The notes beneath the pieces are model-generated. The model worked only from the letters and a program-made list of their open reading frames with translations. It searched no databases and was not told where the DNA came from. A program made the translations under genes and the position numbers. A stretch of 64,000 bases of DNA from CALBPI01 sp038524795. Lineage in GTDB: Bacteria > Pseudomonadota > Gammaproteobacteria > Steroidobacterales > Woeseiaceae. The DNA is taken from positions 286,107-350,106 of the forward strand of contig JBCBIJ010000004.1 in assembly GCA_038524795.1 (NCBI GenBank), in the 5' to 3' direction. Shown here piece after piece: positions 25,535 through 34,339 of this stretch; the stretch's first letter is position 1; every line of letters starts with the position of its first letter.

Positions 25535-26983
25535 ATGAGCACGGATCAGCCGAAAGCTGTTGCACTTGATACGCAGGATCCGCGCGCTCCGCGTCGCCCT
25601 TCTCGAAGCCGTTCCCTGCTTACGGTGATGTTCTTGGTGGGCGTCCAGGTGCCAACCCAAGCTGACGAGGTGTCTGAGTTGGCGGATCAAGTTGAGGCGC
25701 TTGCGGTAGTGGTTACGCAGCAAGCCGCTGAAATTGAGGCGTTGCGAGCGGCGCTATCGCGCGTTGCGAAGCAGGCCGACGCTGACGACGTTGGAAACGC
25801 AGCGCCCGTTCGGGGAGACGATGCAAGCGGCATACTACTCTTGGATCCTGAGCAGCCACTGGGCCGTTTCCCCGATGCCGCGATCATTACCGCGGGCGAC
25901 TTTGAGGGCGCGATCAAAATTCCAGATTCGCAAGCGTCCGTTCGCCTGGGTGGTTTCGTCCGCGCGGAGGGAAACTTCGACTTTGACAGCCTCGGGTTTC
26001 AGGATGTCGTCAACCATCGGCGCATTCCGCTGGACGGGACGCCCGAGGACGGCGCAAGCCAGTCGCGGTTCCACGTTCGTAACAGCCGCTTCAATATTGA
26101 TTACCGACGGCCTGTTCCTGTCGGTGAGCTCAGAGCGTTCCTGGAATTCGACTTCTTCGGCGGCGGCGACGAGTTCATCAACAACTACGAAGTCCGCATT
26201 CGCCACGTGGCGGCGCAGGTGGGCAACTTCTATGTTGGCCAGTGGTGGTCACAGTTCACGGATATTGCCGCCAGCCCGGAAACGGTCGATTTTGGTCCAC
26301 CGCTCGGTCAGCCCGTCCTCAGAAACCCCGGATTGCGTTGGGTCAAAAGCGTCGGCACTGAAGGCGTCTGGCGATATGGTTTCGGCGTCGAGAACCCCGC
26401 GGGCGACCTCACGGATACGGAAGACCTGTTTGCGTCAGATGCGGTGCCCAATTTCACGGGCTTCGTTGAAGCCAACCGGGATTGGGGTCGCGTGCGCATC
26501 GCGGCGCTCGCGTTGCGCTTGGACTCGGACGAGAACGATACCTTCGCGGGCGGCCTAAATGTGACGGGGCGCATCAACACGCCTTGGTTCGCGGATCGCG
26601 ACAATATCGTCTTCGGGTTGTCTGGTGGCGAGGGTTTTACGCACTACTACTCGGTCTTTGCGGGCGCGGGACTTGAGGGCGTGATTAACGCGGATGGTGC
26701 CGTCGAAGCCACCGAGATTCTGGGTGGTTACATTGGCTATCAACACTGGTGGTCGGAAGACTGGCGCTCCACCTTTGTCGCCAGCGCAATCGATTTGGAC
26801 GCGCCAGATGGCTCTTTGGGCAGCGCCTTCGAAAGCGGCGAGCGCTACCGGGTGAACGTGTTTTGGACGCCACAACGCGACGTCACGCTGGGGCTTGAGT
26901 TAAGCCACGCCTCGCAAACGACGTTTGATGGGCGAGACGGAGACGGCACGCGACTGAACGCGGTAGCGAGAATCGACTTCTAA
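25535..26983 (+). CDS. DcaP-like outer-membrane porin
   Basis: 482 residues. An N-terminal hydrophobic segment (SLLTVMFLVGVQVPTQA) serves as the signal; a predicted coiled coil (about 45-85, VSELADQVEALAVVV and onward) follows, then a beta-barrel starting near VRLGGFVRAEGNFDFDS and ending in Phe (AVARIDF). QSRFHVRNSRFNIDYR and VGQWWSQFTD match the DcaP family of trimeric porins, which pass dicarboxylates and related anions. ATG 25535 lies 12 bases after the oxidase stop, with GGGGGCC as a weak ribosome-binding site. Cotranscription suggests that it imports the oxidase substrate or exports its product. Confidence 0.82.
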   Translation: MSTDQPKAVALDTQDPRAPRRPSRSRSLLTVMFLVGVQVPTQADEVSELADQVEALAVVVTQQAAEIEALRAALSRVAKQADADDVGNAAPVRGDDASGILLLDPEQPLGRFPDAAIITAGDFEGAIKIPDSQASVRLGGFVRAEGNFDFDSLGFQDVVNHRRIPLDGTPEDGASQSRFHVRNSRFNIDYRRPVPVGELRAFLEFDFFGGGDEFINNYEVRIRHVAAQVGNFYVGQWWSQFTDIAASPETVDFGPPLGQPVLRNPGLRWVKSVGTEGVWRYGFGVENPAGDLTDTEDLFASDAVPNFTGFVEANRDWGRVRIAALALRLDSDENDTFAGGLNVTGRINTPWFADRDNIVFGLSGGEGFTHYYSVFAGAGLEGVINADGAVEATEILGGYIGYQHWWSEDWRSTFVASAIDLDAPDGSLGSAFESGERYRVNVFWTPQRDVTLGLELSHASQTTFDGRDGDGTRLNAVARIDF

Positions 26984-27002
26984 AGCACTTCAGGAGACTC
27001 CG

Positions 27003-27512
27003 ATGGGCACGAATACGTTAGATCACGATGCGAAGCGATTGGCGACACCGTCTCGGCGCGCCATTCTGAAGGCTTTTTTGCTCGGGGGCTGCCTGACGAT
27101 GCTGTCGCCCGCCCTGGTTGCTCAGGCGCCGCCACCACCGCCACCGCGAAGAGGGTCTGTGAAGACGTCAGGTTTCCTGCCGACGTCGACCGACATCATG
27201 TATGCGCTCCGGAAGGACGTCACACTGGATCGAGATGAGGCGGTGCAGCTCGAGCAGTTAATTGCGAGAACACTGGCTGAACAACGCCGCTTGCTGCTGA
27301 CTTATGGCATCAATGCCGACTACGAGCGGCCCGACATTCGCTTGAGTTATCGCGATGCGAAACAGTTGAACGACGACATGGATGACCTCATGGACGATAC
27401 GGAGGACGCGGCCGATCGTATCCTGTCGGCCACCCAAATGCGCGCCTTCAAAAGGCTCTTGCGCGATGAGGCGTCTGCACGCAAACGTGCCATCGACGCG
27501 ATGCGTCGGTAA
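27003..27512 (+). CDS. Exported protein of unknown function, possible Tat substrate
   Basis: 169 residues. The N-terminal SRRAILKAFLLGGCLTMLSPALVAQA combines a twin-arginine motif (S-R-R-A-I-L-K) with a hydrophobic stretch and A-Q-A cleavage site. A run of six prolines (APPPPPPRRG) follows, then an all-helical, charged domain with LDRDEAVQLEQLIARTL and ILSATQMRAFKRLL. The spaced helices ending in a T-Q pair resemble, weakly, Spy/CpxP-like periplasmic proteins. AGGAGA eight bases before the ATG is a good ribosome-binding site. The stop overlaps the next start as TAATG. If Tat-exported, the protein may fold or bind a cofactor in the cytoplasm first; no cofactor motif is visible. Confidence 0.72.
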   Translation: MGTNTLDHDAKRLATPSRRAILKAFLLGGCLTMLSPALVAQAPPPPPPRRGSVKTSGFLPTSTDIMYALRKDVTLDRDEAVQLEQLIARTLAEQRRLLLTYGINADYERPDIRLSYRDAKQLNDDMDDLMDDTEDAADRILSATQMRAFKRLLRDEASARKRAIDAMRR

Positions 27513-27973
27513 TGGGCGTTTTTGCGGCTAGGTGGTCATTAGGCGTCTGTTGCCTGGCGCTCGCCACCCTGATGCCGGCAGCCCAGGCGGAATCGCCGCA
27601 TCACGTGTCCCTGTTGCTGGGCGCAACCGAGCTCGTTGACGAGGACGAGGTCGGCTTTACCTACGGCATCGACTACGAGTATGCGTTGGACGAGACCCTT
27701 GGGCTTGGTTTCGTCATAGAGCGAGCTGAAGGCGACGTGGAAACGACATCGCTGTTTGCCGTTGCAGATGTTCACTTGACGCGGCACCTGGTGCTCCAGG
27801 TTGGGCCGGGTTTCGAATGGGGTGAAGCAGACGACGTGGGCGCATTCCGCTTTGGGGGCTACTACGAGTGGGAGCTGGATGAGATCACTGTCTCGACGAC
27901 GTTGTCGTACGACATCGCGGATGGCGAGGACGATTCAATTGTGCTCGGACTACTCGTAGGCTTCAGATTCTAG
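27512..27973 (+). CDS. Small outer-membrane beta-barrel protein
   Basis: 153 residues. Signal peptide ends MPAAQAES. The mature part is made of alternating strands (HHVSLLLGATELV, FTYGIDYEYALD, LGLGFVIERAEG, HLVLQVGPGFEWG, FRFGGYYEWEL, ITVSTTLSYDIA, SIVLGLLVGFRF), consistent with an eight-stranded barrel, and it ends in Phe as outer-membrane proteins do. No family was recognised beyond that. It is the last gene in the run starting with the multicopper oxidase and is translationally coupled to the preceding gene. Confidence 0.75.
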   Translation: MGVFAARWSLGVCCLALATLMPAAQAESPHHVSLLLGATELVDEDEVGFTYGIDYEYALDETLGLGFVIERAEGDVETTSLFAVADVHLTRHLVLQVGPGFEWGEADDVGAFRFGGYYEWELDEITVSTTLSYDIADGEDDSIVLGLLVGFRF

Positions 27974-28013
27974 GGCCGCCTTCATCTAGGGCAATCTTCG
28001 CGGCAAGGACGCC

Positions 28014-28649
28014 TCATGCATCATCCCGCCAGCCGACATCGTGGTGCGTGCCATCGCAGAACGGTTTGTTCTTGGACTGGCCGCATCGACACAGGACGTA
28101 CTTCTTGTCTGTTGATCCCGCGACGCTAAACGGCGCCTCAAGGGCAACATTGGTCACCCGGTACGGCCCGTTCGGCTCGATCTGGATCGCGCTGTCTCTA
28201 CTCGTTGTGTGTTGATGCGGTGCGCCGTCCAGTGACAGGCTCAACGCGCCCGAAGGGCAGGCTGCCATGACGTCTTGAATCGACTCGAGACTGCCTTCGT
28301 CGGGATTAATCCAAGGGTCACGTGAAGGGTTGAACGTGTCTGCGGCCAGCTTCGAGCACGCGGCGGCGTGCGAGCAGAGTACGGGTGTGTAGGCAATACT
28401 GATGCGCGTTCCGCTCGCGGTGCCCTCGTAGCGCAGAGGCTGGTCACGCAACTCGGCGTCTGTCGGTGCGCTCGAGAATCCTGCGGCCTTGTGGCTGCCG
28501 TCGCACCAGGGCTTCGTCTTCGACGCGCCGCAGCGGCACAGTGCGCCGTGTCCGTCGGCCGCGAGCGACTCGCCGCCGGCGTCGACGATCGGCGGTGACT
28601 CCTTGATAATAAGGGGGCCATCAGGAACTGGAATTATCTTTGGCGCCAT
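28014..28649 (-). CDS. Double CDGSH iron-sulfur protein with a ferredoxin-like middle domain
   Basis: 211 residues with no signal peptide. The first CDGSH-type motif is LCRCGASKTKPWCDGSH; the middle domain has CSHAAACSKL and, later, VMAACPSGAL, resembling the divergent single-cluster 4Fe-4S domain (Fer4_19). A second CDGSH motif, LCRCGQSKNKPFCDGTH, lies near the C terminus. Each CDGSH domain should bind a 2Fe-2S cluster through three Cys and one His, so the protein could carry three clusters. Similar fusions are known in bacteria, but their role is unclear (redox sensing or cluster transfer). ATG 28649 was chosen; the upstream extension is low-complexity shadow sequence. Confidence 0.88.
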   Translation of the reverse strand: MAPKIIPVPDGPLIIKESPPIVDAGGESLAADGHGALCRCGASKTKPWCDGSHKAAGFSSAPTDAELRDQPLRYEGTASGTRISIAYTPVLCSHAAACSKLAADTFNPSRDPWINPDEGSLESIQDVMAACPSGALSLSLDGAPHQHTTSRDSAIQIEPNGPYRVTNVALEAPFSVAGSTDKKYVLCRCGQSKNKPFCDGTHHDVGWRDDA

Positions 28650-28807
28650 AATTGATAGGGTTCCATGCGGTGTGATGACATGATACCCACAAAATTGCAC
28701 AGCACCTGTGCGCGGGCTACGCCCATGTGGATTGCTGGTGCGCGGATTGCGCTGCACCAGCGTTGTGCCGAGAATGCCCGCGGTTGCTGGACACTCTGGG
28801 GGTAACC

Positions 28808-30223
28808 ATGATGGCAAGGCTTGCGATGACGCTGCTGCTGGCGGCTACGGCCAGCGCATCGGCCGACGACTACGACTACTTCGCCGCCAACCGCCACCTG
28901 ATCCGCAACGGCGTGCAGGCCGTGCTGATGTGCAACGGGCTGTTCACCTCTCGCCGCTCGCTGAACCAGGTGTTCGCGCAGGAGCTGGCCTATCTCGAGG
29001 ACGCGGTCGGTAGTGCCCGCGGTGGCGAGTACGACGTCGACGTCGAACGCATGGCCGTGGCCGTGGGTGGTCCGTCTTCGGGACCCGTCGTTCGCGCAGC
29101 TTTCCGCGAGGGCATCGGTTGCGTCGTGATGGCGCCCGACCAGAGCGCCGCAGACATTGCCGATCTACCCGAATTGACGCTGACTTACCCAAACAACGAC
29201 CCGGCCGATACTGCCTGGCCCATGGGCGATGTCGTTGCGTCACAGCCGCTGCCTGCGTCCATTGACGCCGACGCCCTGCAGGCCGCGAGTGACTGGGCCT
29301 TCAACCGCCCCACGCCCGAGCAGGATACGGTCAGCCTGCTCATCGTCCACCGCGGCCAGATCATCCACGAGCGCTATGCGTCGGGCTTCGATGCCACGAC
29401 CCGGACGCGCACCTGGTCCACGGCCAAGAGCATCGCGGCCACGCTCATCGGCCAGCTTGTCGACGCGGGGCGTCTTGAGCTCGACGCGCCACTGGGCCTC
29501 AGTTGGCTGCCTGAAACCGGTGATGCTGAGGAAGAACCCCGCGACGCCATTACACTGCGCCACGTGCTGCAGATGGCGAGCGGCCTCTATCCTGTGGACA
29601 GCTTCCGCATGGAGTACGCCACAGGATCGGGGCTTGCCTATTGGGCCGGCGCCAGCTCCAACGAAGGCGCACGTCGCCGCGGGCTGATTCGCACACCCGG
29701 CACGCACTGGGACTATGAGAATTACGATACGCTGCTGGCCGTGGCAGCGATGAAGCGCGAGCTGGGAGACGACTACGCGACATTCCCGCGTACGGCACTG
29801 CTCGACCGCTTGGGGATGCGCTCCACGCTGCTTTCCACGGACCGATTTGGCGACTTCATACTCTCAAGCCAGGTCTACACCAACGCACGCGACCTCGCGC
29901 GCTTCGGGCTGCTCTACCAGCAGCGCGGTGTGTGGCAGGGCGAACGCTTGATCTCGGAGCGTTGGATCGATTTCGTGACCACGCCAGCGCCGGCGGCCGC
30001 CAGTCGCGGCAACGACTACGGCGGCCAGTTCTGGCTCGTGCCCGACAGCCGCAACGATGTGCCCAAGGACGCGTTTGCAACGGCCGGCAATCGGGGTCAG
30101 TACGTCATCGTCGTGCCCTCGCACGAGCTTGTCATCGTCCGGCGCGGGCTCGACTACGGGCGCCAGGGATTCAATCGCTGGGATCTGACACGCGAAGTGC
30201 TCCGGGCGTTTGACTCAACATAA
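28808..30223 (+). CDS. Exported serine hydrolase of the class C beta-lactamase family
   Basis: 471 residues with a signal peptide (MMARLAMTLLLAATASASA). A roughly 130-residue N-terminal region precedes the catalytic domain, which has the S-x-x-K motif STAKS, a Y-x-N-like YENYD and the third-motif region TAGNRGQYVIVVP in place of K-T-G. These enzymes are usually esterases or peptidases, not antibiotic lactamases. Start is one of two consecutive ATG codons after a GGGGG ribosome-binding site. A second member with a different N-terminal domain lies at 47935-49743. The gene stands alone. Confidence 0.87.
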   Translation: MMARLAMTLLLAATASASADDYDYFAANRHLIRNGVQAVLMCNGLFTSRRSLNQVFAQELAYLEDAVGSARGGEYDVDVERMAVAVGGPSSGPVVRAAFREGIGCVVMAPDQSAADIADLPELTLTYPNNDPADTAWPMGDVVASQPLPASIDADALQAASDWAFNRPTPEQDTVSLLIVHRGQIIHERYASGFDATTRTRTWSTAKSIAATLIGQLVDAGRLELDAPLGLSWLPETGDAEEEPRDAITLRHVLQMASGLYPVDSFRMEYATGSGLAYWAGASSNEGARRRGLIRTPGTHWDYENYDTLLAVAAMKRELGDDYATFPRTALLDRLGMRSTLLSTDRFGDFILSSQVYTNARDLARFGLLYQQRGVWQGERLISERWIDFVTTPAPAAASRGNDYGGQFWLVPDSRNDVPKDAFATAGNRGQYVIVVPSHELVIVRRGLDYGRQGFNRWDLTREVLRAFDST

Positions 30224-30376
30224 TCCAGTCACCCCTGATTATTCATTCGCTTAGCTTGTTTTCTTTAAGAACCGTGCCAGAATGCAAAGCCGATGACAGA
30301 GCAACATGGCGCCGTACGGAACGCGAGCCGGGCATAGACCATGACGAATAATTCGCCGGTTCAGGCCGGCTAGAAC

Positions 30377-33052
30377 ATGACAGGAAGGGAAGACGGCCCG
30401 AGCAGCATTTCGCCTGCTCTCGCATCCCGGACGGCGGCGCACCAGCCCGGCGTCGATGCCCTGTACACGCAGATCGCGGTTGCCTTCCTCTCTCCGGATA
30501 TCGCCGATCCGGCGCGTCTCGAGATTCCCATCCAACTGCTGCGCGACGCCACGGGCTGCGACGCGGCTTTTGCGGCGCTCATCGACCCCGAAGAGGACAC
30601 GGTCGCCCGTGTGGCTGCTGCCACGGCCGGCTTTACCAAAGTGCGCCCGCAGGTGCTTGAAGGACGGGCGCTCAGCGAATGGCCCGCCATGACGGCGCGG
30701 CTCGGTGAGTTGCGCGTCGTTGAGTTTCACGACTCGGCCAACGTCACAGGCAGCCTGGCAAACGCTGCGCACGCGCTCTCGGAAATTCACTTCGGCAGCT
30801 GTTTGCTCGTGGGCATTACCACGCAGTCGGACGTGGCCTCGGAGCCCGCGCCGCTCGTCGCCGTGCTCGGGCTCGTCAACGAGAACCCCTGCGAACGCTG
30901 GCCAGCGGACCTGAGCCTGTTGCTCAAGCTGCTGGCGGCAAACCTGGGCGCGGGACTCGGGCGTGCCGGCATCGAGACGCTGCTGGCCGATATGCGGGAA
31001 CGCGATGCGTTGTACCGCGAAACGGCCAACGACGGCGTCTGGGACTTCGACGGCGACACTAAGAAAATCCGGTTCTCGCGGCGCTGGAAGGAAATGCTGG
31101 GCTACGACGTCGATGTCGACGACATCACGCCCGACTGGTACCGGCTTGTGCACCCTGAGGACATGTCCTCGGTGCAGTCCAAGATGCGCGACCACCTCGA
31201 GGGTCGCAGCCCGCTGTTTCGCAGCGTGCACCGCATGCGCCACTGCAACGGCGACTGGCACTGGGTGACGAGCCAGGCCAAGGCGATCCTCGACGACAAT
31301 GGCCGTCTGCGCCGGCTGGTCGGCGTTGAGGTCGACATCAACGAACGCAAGCTCTACGAAGAGGCGCTGTTCCGCGAGAAGGAATCGGCGCAGATCACGC
31401 TGCAGTCCATCGGTGACGGTGTGATCACGACTGACGAAACCAACATCGTCGAATACATCAATCCTGTGGCCGAAGAGCTTACGGGCTGGAAAGTCGATGA
31501 CGCGACGGGCCGGCCGCTTGATGAGATTTTCCGAGCGTTTCACGAGGAAACCTGTGAGCCGCTCGAAAACCCGCTGGCCGTGGCCGTGCGCCGCAATAAG
31601 TCAGTCAAGTCCAACCGCCCGACACTGCTGATCCGCCGCGACGGCAACGAGCTCTACATCGAGAGCACGGCTTCGCCCATTCGCGACGGCAATTCCGTGA
31701 TCACGGGTGGCGTGCTCGTCTTCCACGACGTGAGTGAGGCGCGCGAGCTCAACCGCAAGCTCTCCTACCACGCGAGCCATGACGTGCTCACGGGGCTCGT
31801 CAACCGGCGCGAGTTCGAGCGCCGTGTGGAGCGCGCGCTCAAGAGTTCGGAGTCGAGAGAGACCAGTTACGTGGTCTGCCACCTCGACCTCGATCAGTTC
31901 AAGATTATCAACGACACCTGTGGTCACAGTGCCGGCGACAAGCTGCTCGAAGAGCTCGGCAAGCTGCTCAAGTCCAAAATCCGCTGGCGCGACTCGCTGG
32001 CGCGGCTGGGCGGCGATGAGTTCGGCATCCTGCTCGAAAGCTGCACGATCGAGGAGGCCATGACCACGGCCGATATGCTGCGTGAGGCCATCGGCGAGTT
32101 CCGCTTCCAGTGGGATGAGCGCAGCTTCAGGCTGACGGCCAGTGTCGGCATCGTACCGCTCACGGGGGGCGAGTCCGAGGACGTGGCCAGTGTGCTGTCG
32201 GCTGCCGACAGCGCCTGTGCCGCGGCCAAGGACGGTGGTCGCAACCGCGTCCATGGCTACCACGAGAATGACATCGACATGATGCGCCGCCGCCGCGAGA
32301 TGCAGTGGGCCGCGCGCATCAACACGGCACTCGAGGAAGACCGCTTCGAGCTGTTCCGCCAAACCATCTTGCCGCTGCAGGACGTTGATCAGGGCGCACA
32401 CTACGAACTGCTCGTGCGCATGCGCGATGAGAACGGTGCCCTGGTGTCACCCGAGTTATTCATCGGTGCCGCGGAACGCTACGGAATTACGCCCAACATC
32501 GATCGTTGGGTGATCCGCAACGCGCTGCGCTGGCTCGTGTCAGAAGCCGACGAACGCGCGCGCCTGTCGCTGTGCTCGATCAACCTTTCCGGTCAGAGCC
32601 TGGGCGATGAAAAATTCCTGCCCTTTGTCATCGAGCAGTTGCAGACCAGCGGCATCTCGCCCGACAAGATCTGCTTCGAGATCACGGAGACGGCGGCCAT
32701 TGCGAGCTACTCGCAGGCCAACCGTTTCATCAATGCGCTCAAGGAGCTGGGCTGCAAGTTTGCACTCGACGACTTCGGCACAGGCCTGTCGTCGTTCGGC
32801 TATCTGAAGCACTTCCCAGTCGACTTCCTGAAGATCGACGGCAGCTTCGTGAAGGAAATCCTGCACGACCCCATCGACCGCGAGATGGTGCGTTCAATCA
32901 ACGAGATCGGCCACCTCACGGGCAAGCAGACGATTGCGGAGTTCGCAGAGAACCCCGAGATCATTACCATGTTGCGCGGCATGGGCATCGACTACGCGCA
33001 GGGCTACGGCGTCGCCGAGCCGCAGAAGCTTCAGGAGGCCATCGGCCTCTAG
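30377..33052 (+). CDS. GAF-PAS-PAS-GGDEF-EAL cyclic-di-GMP protein
   Basis: 891 residues, cytoplasmic. Order: GAF-like domain (about 40-195), PAS (about 205-325, ending VGVEVDINERK), PAS (about 335-455), GGDEF (460-628) and EAL (650-891). The cyclase motif GGDEF is intact (545-549) and has an RxxD inhibitory site (536-539). The EAL domain has ELL (677-679) in place of EAL but keeps EITET, DDFGTG (798-803) and KIDGSF, so both activities may be present. It would set c-di-GMP levels in response to unknown signals and so affect motility and biofilms. The stop shares a CTAG with the convergent nadC stop. Start 30377 has a poor ribosome-binding site and is less certain. Confidence 0.93.
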   Translation: MTGREDGPSSISPALASRTAAHQPGVDALYTQIAVAFLSPDIADPARLEIPIQLLRDATGCDAAFAALIDPEEDTVARVAAATAGFTKVRPQVLEGRALSEWPAMTARLGELRVVEFHDSANVTGSLANAAHALSEIHFGSCLLVGITTQSDVASEPAPLVAVLGLVNENPCERWPADLSLLLKLLAANLGAGLGRAGIETLLADMRERDALYRETANDGVWDFDGDTKKIRFSRRWKEMLGYDVDVDDITPDWYRLVHPEDMSSVQSKMRDHLEGRSPLFRSVHRMRHCNGDWHWVTSQAKAILDDNGRLRRLVGVEVDINERKLYEEALFREKESAQITLQSIGDGVITTDETNIVEYINPVAEELTGWKVDDATGRPLDEIFRAFHEETCEPLENPLAVAVRRNKSVKSNRPTLLIRRDGNELYIESTASPIRDGNSVITGGVLVFHDVSEARELNRKLSYHASHDVLTGLVNRREFERRVERALKSSESRETSYVVCHLDLDQFKIINDTCGHSAGDKLLEELGKLLKSKIRWRDSLARLGGDEFGILLESCTIEEAMTTADMLREAIGEFRFQWDERSFRLTASVGIVPLTGGESEDVASVLSAADSACAAAKDGGRNRVHGYHENDIDMMRRRREMQWAARINTALEEDRFELFRQTILPLQDVDQGAHYELLVRMRDENGALVSPELFIGAAERYGITPNIDRWVIRNALRWLVSEADERARLSLCSINLSGQSLGDEKFLPFVIEQLQTSGISPDKICFEITETAAIASYSQANRFINALKELGCKFALDDFGTGLSSFGYLKHFPVDFLKIDGSFVKEILHDPIDREMVRSINEIGHLTGKQTIAEFAENPEIITMLRGMGIDYAQGYGVAEPQKLQEAIGL

Positions 33053-33939
33053 CTGCCTTTGCGCTCGAACGCAAAGCGCATGGAAAAGTCGGTCGCGCGC
33101 AGGTGTTTGGTCAGCGCCCCCGTCGAGATGAAGTCCACGCCCGTCGCTGCGATGCCTGCCAGGTCATCGAACTCCACGCCGCCCGACGCTTCGAGTTCCG
33201 CGGATTCGTCCGCGGCACTGTTGATAGCGACCGCTCGTTCCAGATCGGTCAGCGAGAAGTTGTCGAGCAGGACGCGCTCGACGCCGGCATCGAGCGCGCG
33301 TTCGAGCTCGGCGAGCGACTCGACCTCGATTTCCACGGGTAGCGCGGGGCTCGAGGCGCGCGCGGCGCGTACCGCATCGGCAATCGAGCCTGCAGAGGCG
33401 ATATGGTTTTCCTTGATGAGGATGGCGTCGAACAGGCCGATACGGTGGTTCACAGCGCCGCCGACGCGTGCGGCGTACTTCTGCGCCAGGCGCAAGCCGG
33501 GGATCGTCTTGCGGGTGTCCAACACGCGGCAGCCCGTGCCCGCCAGCGCATCGCTGTAGCGGCGCGCAACGGTCGCAGTACCCGACAGCGTCTGCAGAAA
33601 GTTGAGGGCGGTGCGTTCGCCTGTAAGCAGTGCGCGCGCGGGGCCCGATAACCGGCACACGACTTGGTCGGCTTGCAGCGCATCGCCATCGGTGGCGGTC
33701 CAGTCGATCGTGACGTCGCTGTCGAGTTCTGCAAACACGGCGTCAAACCAGTCGCGGCCGCAGAGCACGGCCTCCTCTCGAACGACGACTGTGGCGCGCG
33801 CAAGCTCGGTCGCAGAGACGAGCGCGGCGGTGACATCGCCCTTGCCGACGTCCTCCTTAAGCGCGCGATGGACCGCCTTGGTGCGGTCCTTGGCCAGTCG
33901 TTCAGGGGTGATGTGGGCATTGAATCGGGAAACTCGCAC
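33049..33939 (-). CDS. nadC: Nicotinate-nucleotide pyrophosphorylase (carboxylating)
   Basis: 296 residues. Family motifs include EDVGKGDVTAALV near the N terminus, ERTALNFLQTLSGTAT, DTRKTIPGLRLAQKYA and GGAVNHRIGLFDAILIKENH, followed by EIEVESL and VLLDNF. It converts quinolinate and PRPP to nicotinate mononucleotide in NAD synthesis. The start is GTG at 33939, with AAGGA eight bases upstream and matching the family length; the longer frame to 34062 enters the divergent DUF1289 gene. The last base quartet CTAG provides stop codons for this gene and the convergent GGDEF-EAL gene. Confidence 0.96.
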   Translation of the reverse strand: MRVSRFNAHITPERLAKDRTKAVHRALKEDVGKGDVTAALVSATELARATVVVREEAVLCGRDWFDAVFAELDSDVTIDWTATDGDALQADQVVCRLSGPARALLTGERTALNFLQTLSGTATVARRYSDALAGTGCRVLDTRKTIPGLRLAQKYAARVGGAVNHRIGLFDAILIKENHIASAGSIADAVRAARASSPALPVEIEVESLAELERALDAGVERVLLDNFSLTDLERAVAINSAADESAELEASGGVEFDDLAGIAATGVDFISTGALTKHLRATDFSMRFAFERKGS

Positions 33940-33984
33940 AGTCGGTCCTTGCGCATCAGTCAGGCCGGCATTATCGTCGCTCTC

Positions 33985-34170
33985 ATGACGGCATCCAAAC
34001 CCCAATCGCCCTGCATTTCGATCTGCACGCTCGACGAGCACGACGTGTGCATGGGCTGTCACCGCTCGCTCGACGAGATTGTCGACTGGACGATGATGAG
34101 CGACGACGAGAAGCGGGCCGTGCTTGCCAACGTCGCCGAGCGCTCGGCCCAGCAGAACCAGGCCGTATGA
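33985..34170 (+). CDS. DUF1289 (YdhL-like) small Cys-rich protein
   Basis: 61 residues. The Cys pattern PCISICTLDEHDVCMGCHRS followed by LDEIVDW is the DUF1289 signature; four Cys could bind a metal or iron-sulfur cluster. The function of the family is not established. It lies divergent from nadC across 45 bases and overlaps the following lipoprotein gene as ATGA. The length is typical. Confidence 0.87.
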   Translation: MTASKPQSPCISICTLDEHDVCMGCHRSLDEIVDWTMMSDDEKRAVLANVAERSAQQNQAV

Positions 34171-34319
34171 TGCGCAGACTGCTTGCCGCCTGCGCCGCCG
34201 TGGCGCTGCTCACAGTTGGCGCCTCGGGCTGCACAGCCCTGCTCACGGGGGGCAAAAAGAAAGACCCCGAGACGGCTGGCCTTGAAACCCGCGCCCACAG
34301 CACCCAGCTTTACGTCTGA
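34167..34319 (+). CDS. Very small lipoprotein of unknown function
   Basis: 50 residues. MMRRLLAACAAVALLTVGASGC is a lipoprotein signal with the Cys at residue 22, leaving a mature peptide of only 29 residues (CTALLTGGKKKDPE and onward, ending QLYV). It starts within the DUF1289 stop (ATGA) and is followed after 20 bases by the glutaredoxin gene. The clear signal and translational coupling argue that it is real, although there is no family match by eye. Confidence 0.65.
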   Translation: MMRRLLAACAAVALLTVGASGCTALLTGGKKKDPETAGLETRAHSTQLYV

Positions 34320-34339
34320 GCCTCAGACAGGACATCGAC

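Noticed and set aside
28808..30223. Antibiotic-resistance beta-lactamase
   Set aside because: Although it has S-x-x-K, the third motif and extra domain fit the wider esterase/peptidase group; there is no evidence for lactam hydrolysis.
30341..30373. Ten-codon open frame before the GGDEF-EAL gene
   Set aside because: Too short, with no good ribosome-binding site; could be a chance upstream frame.
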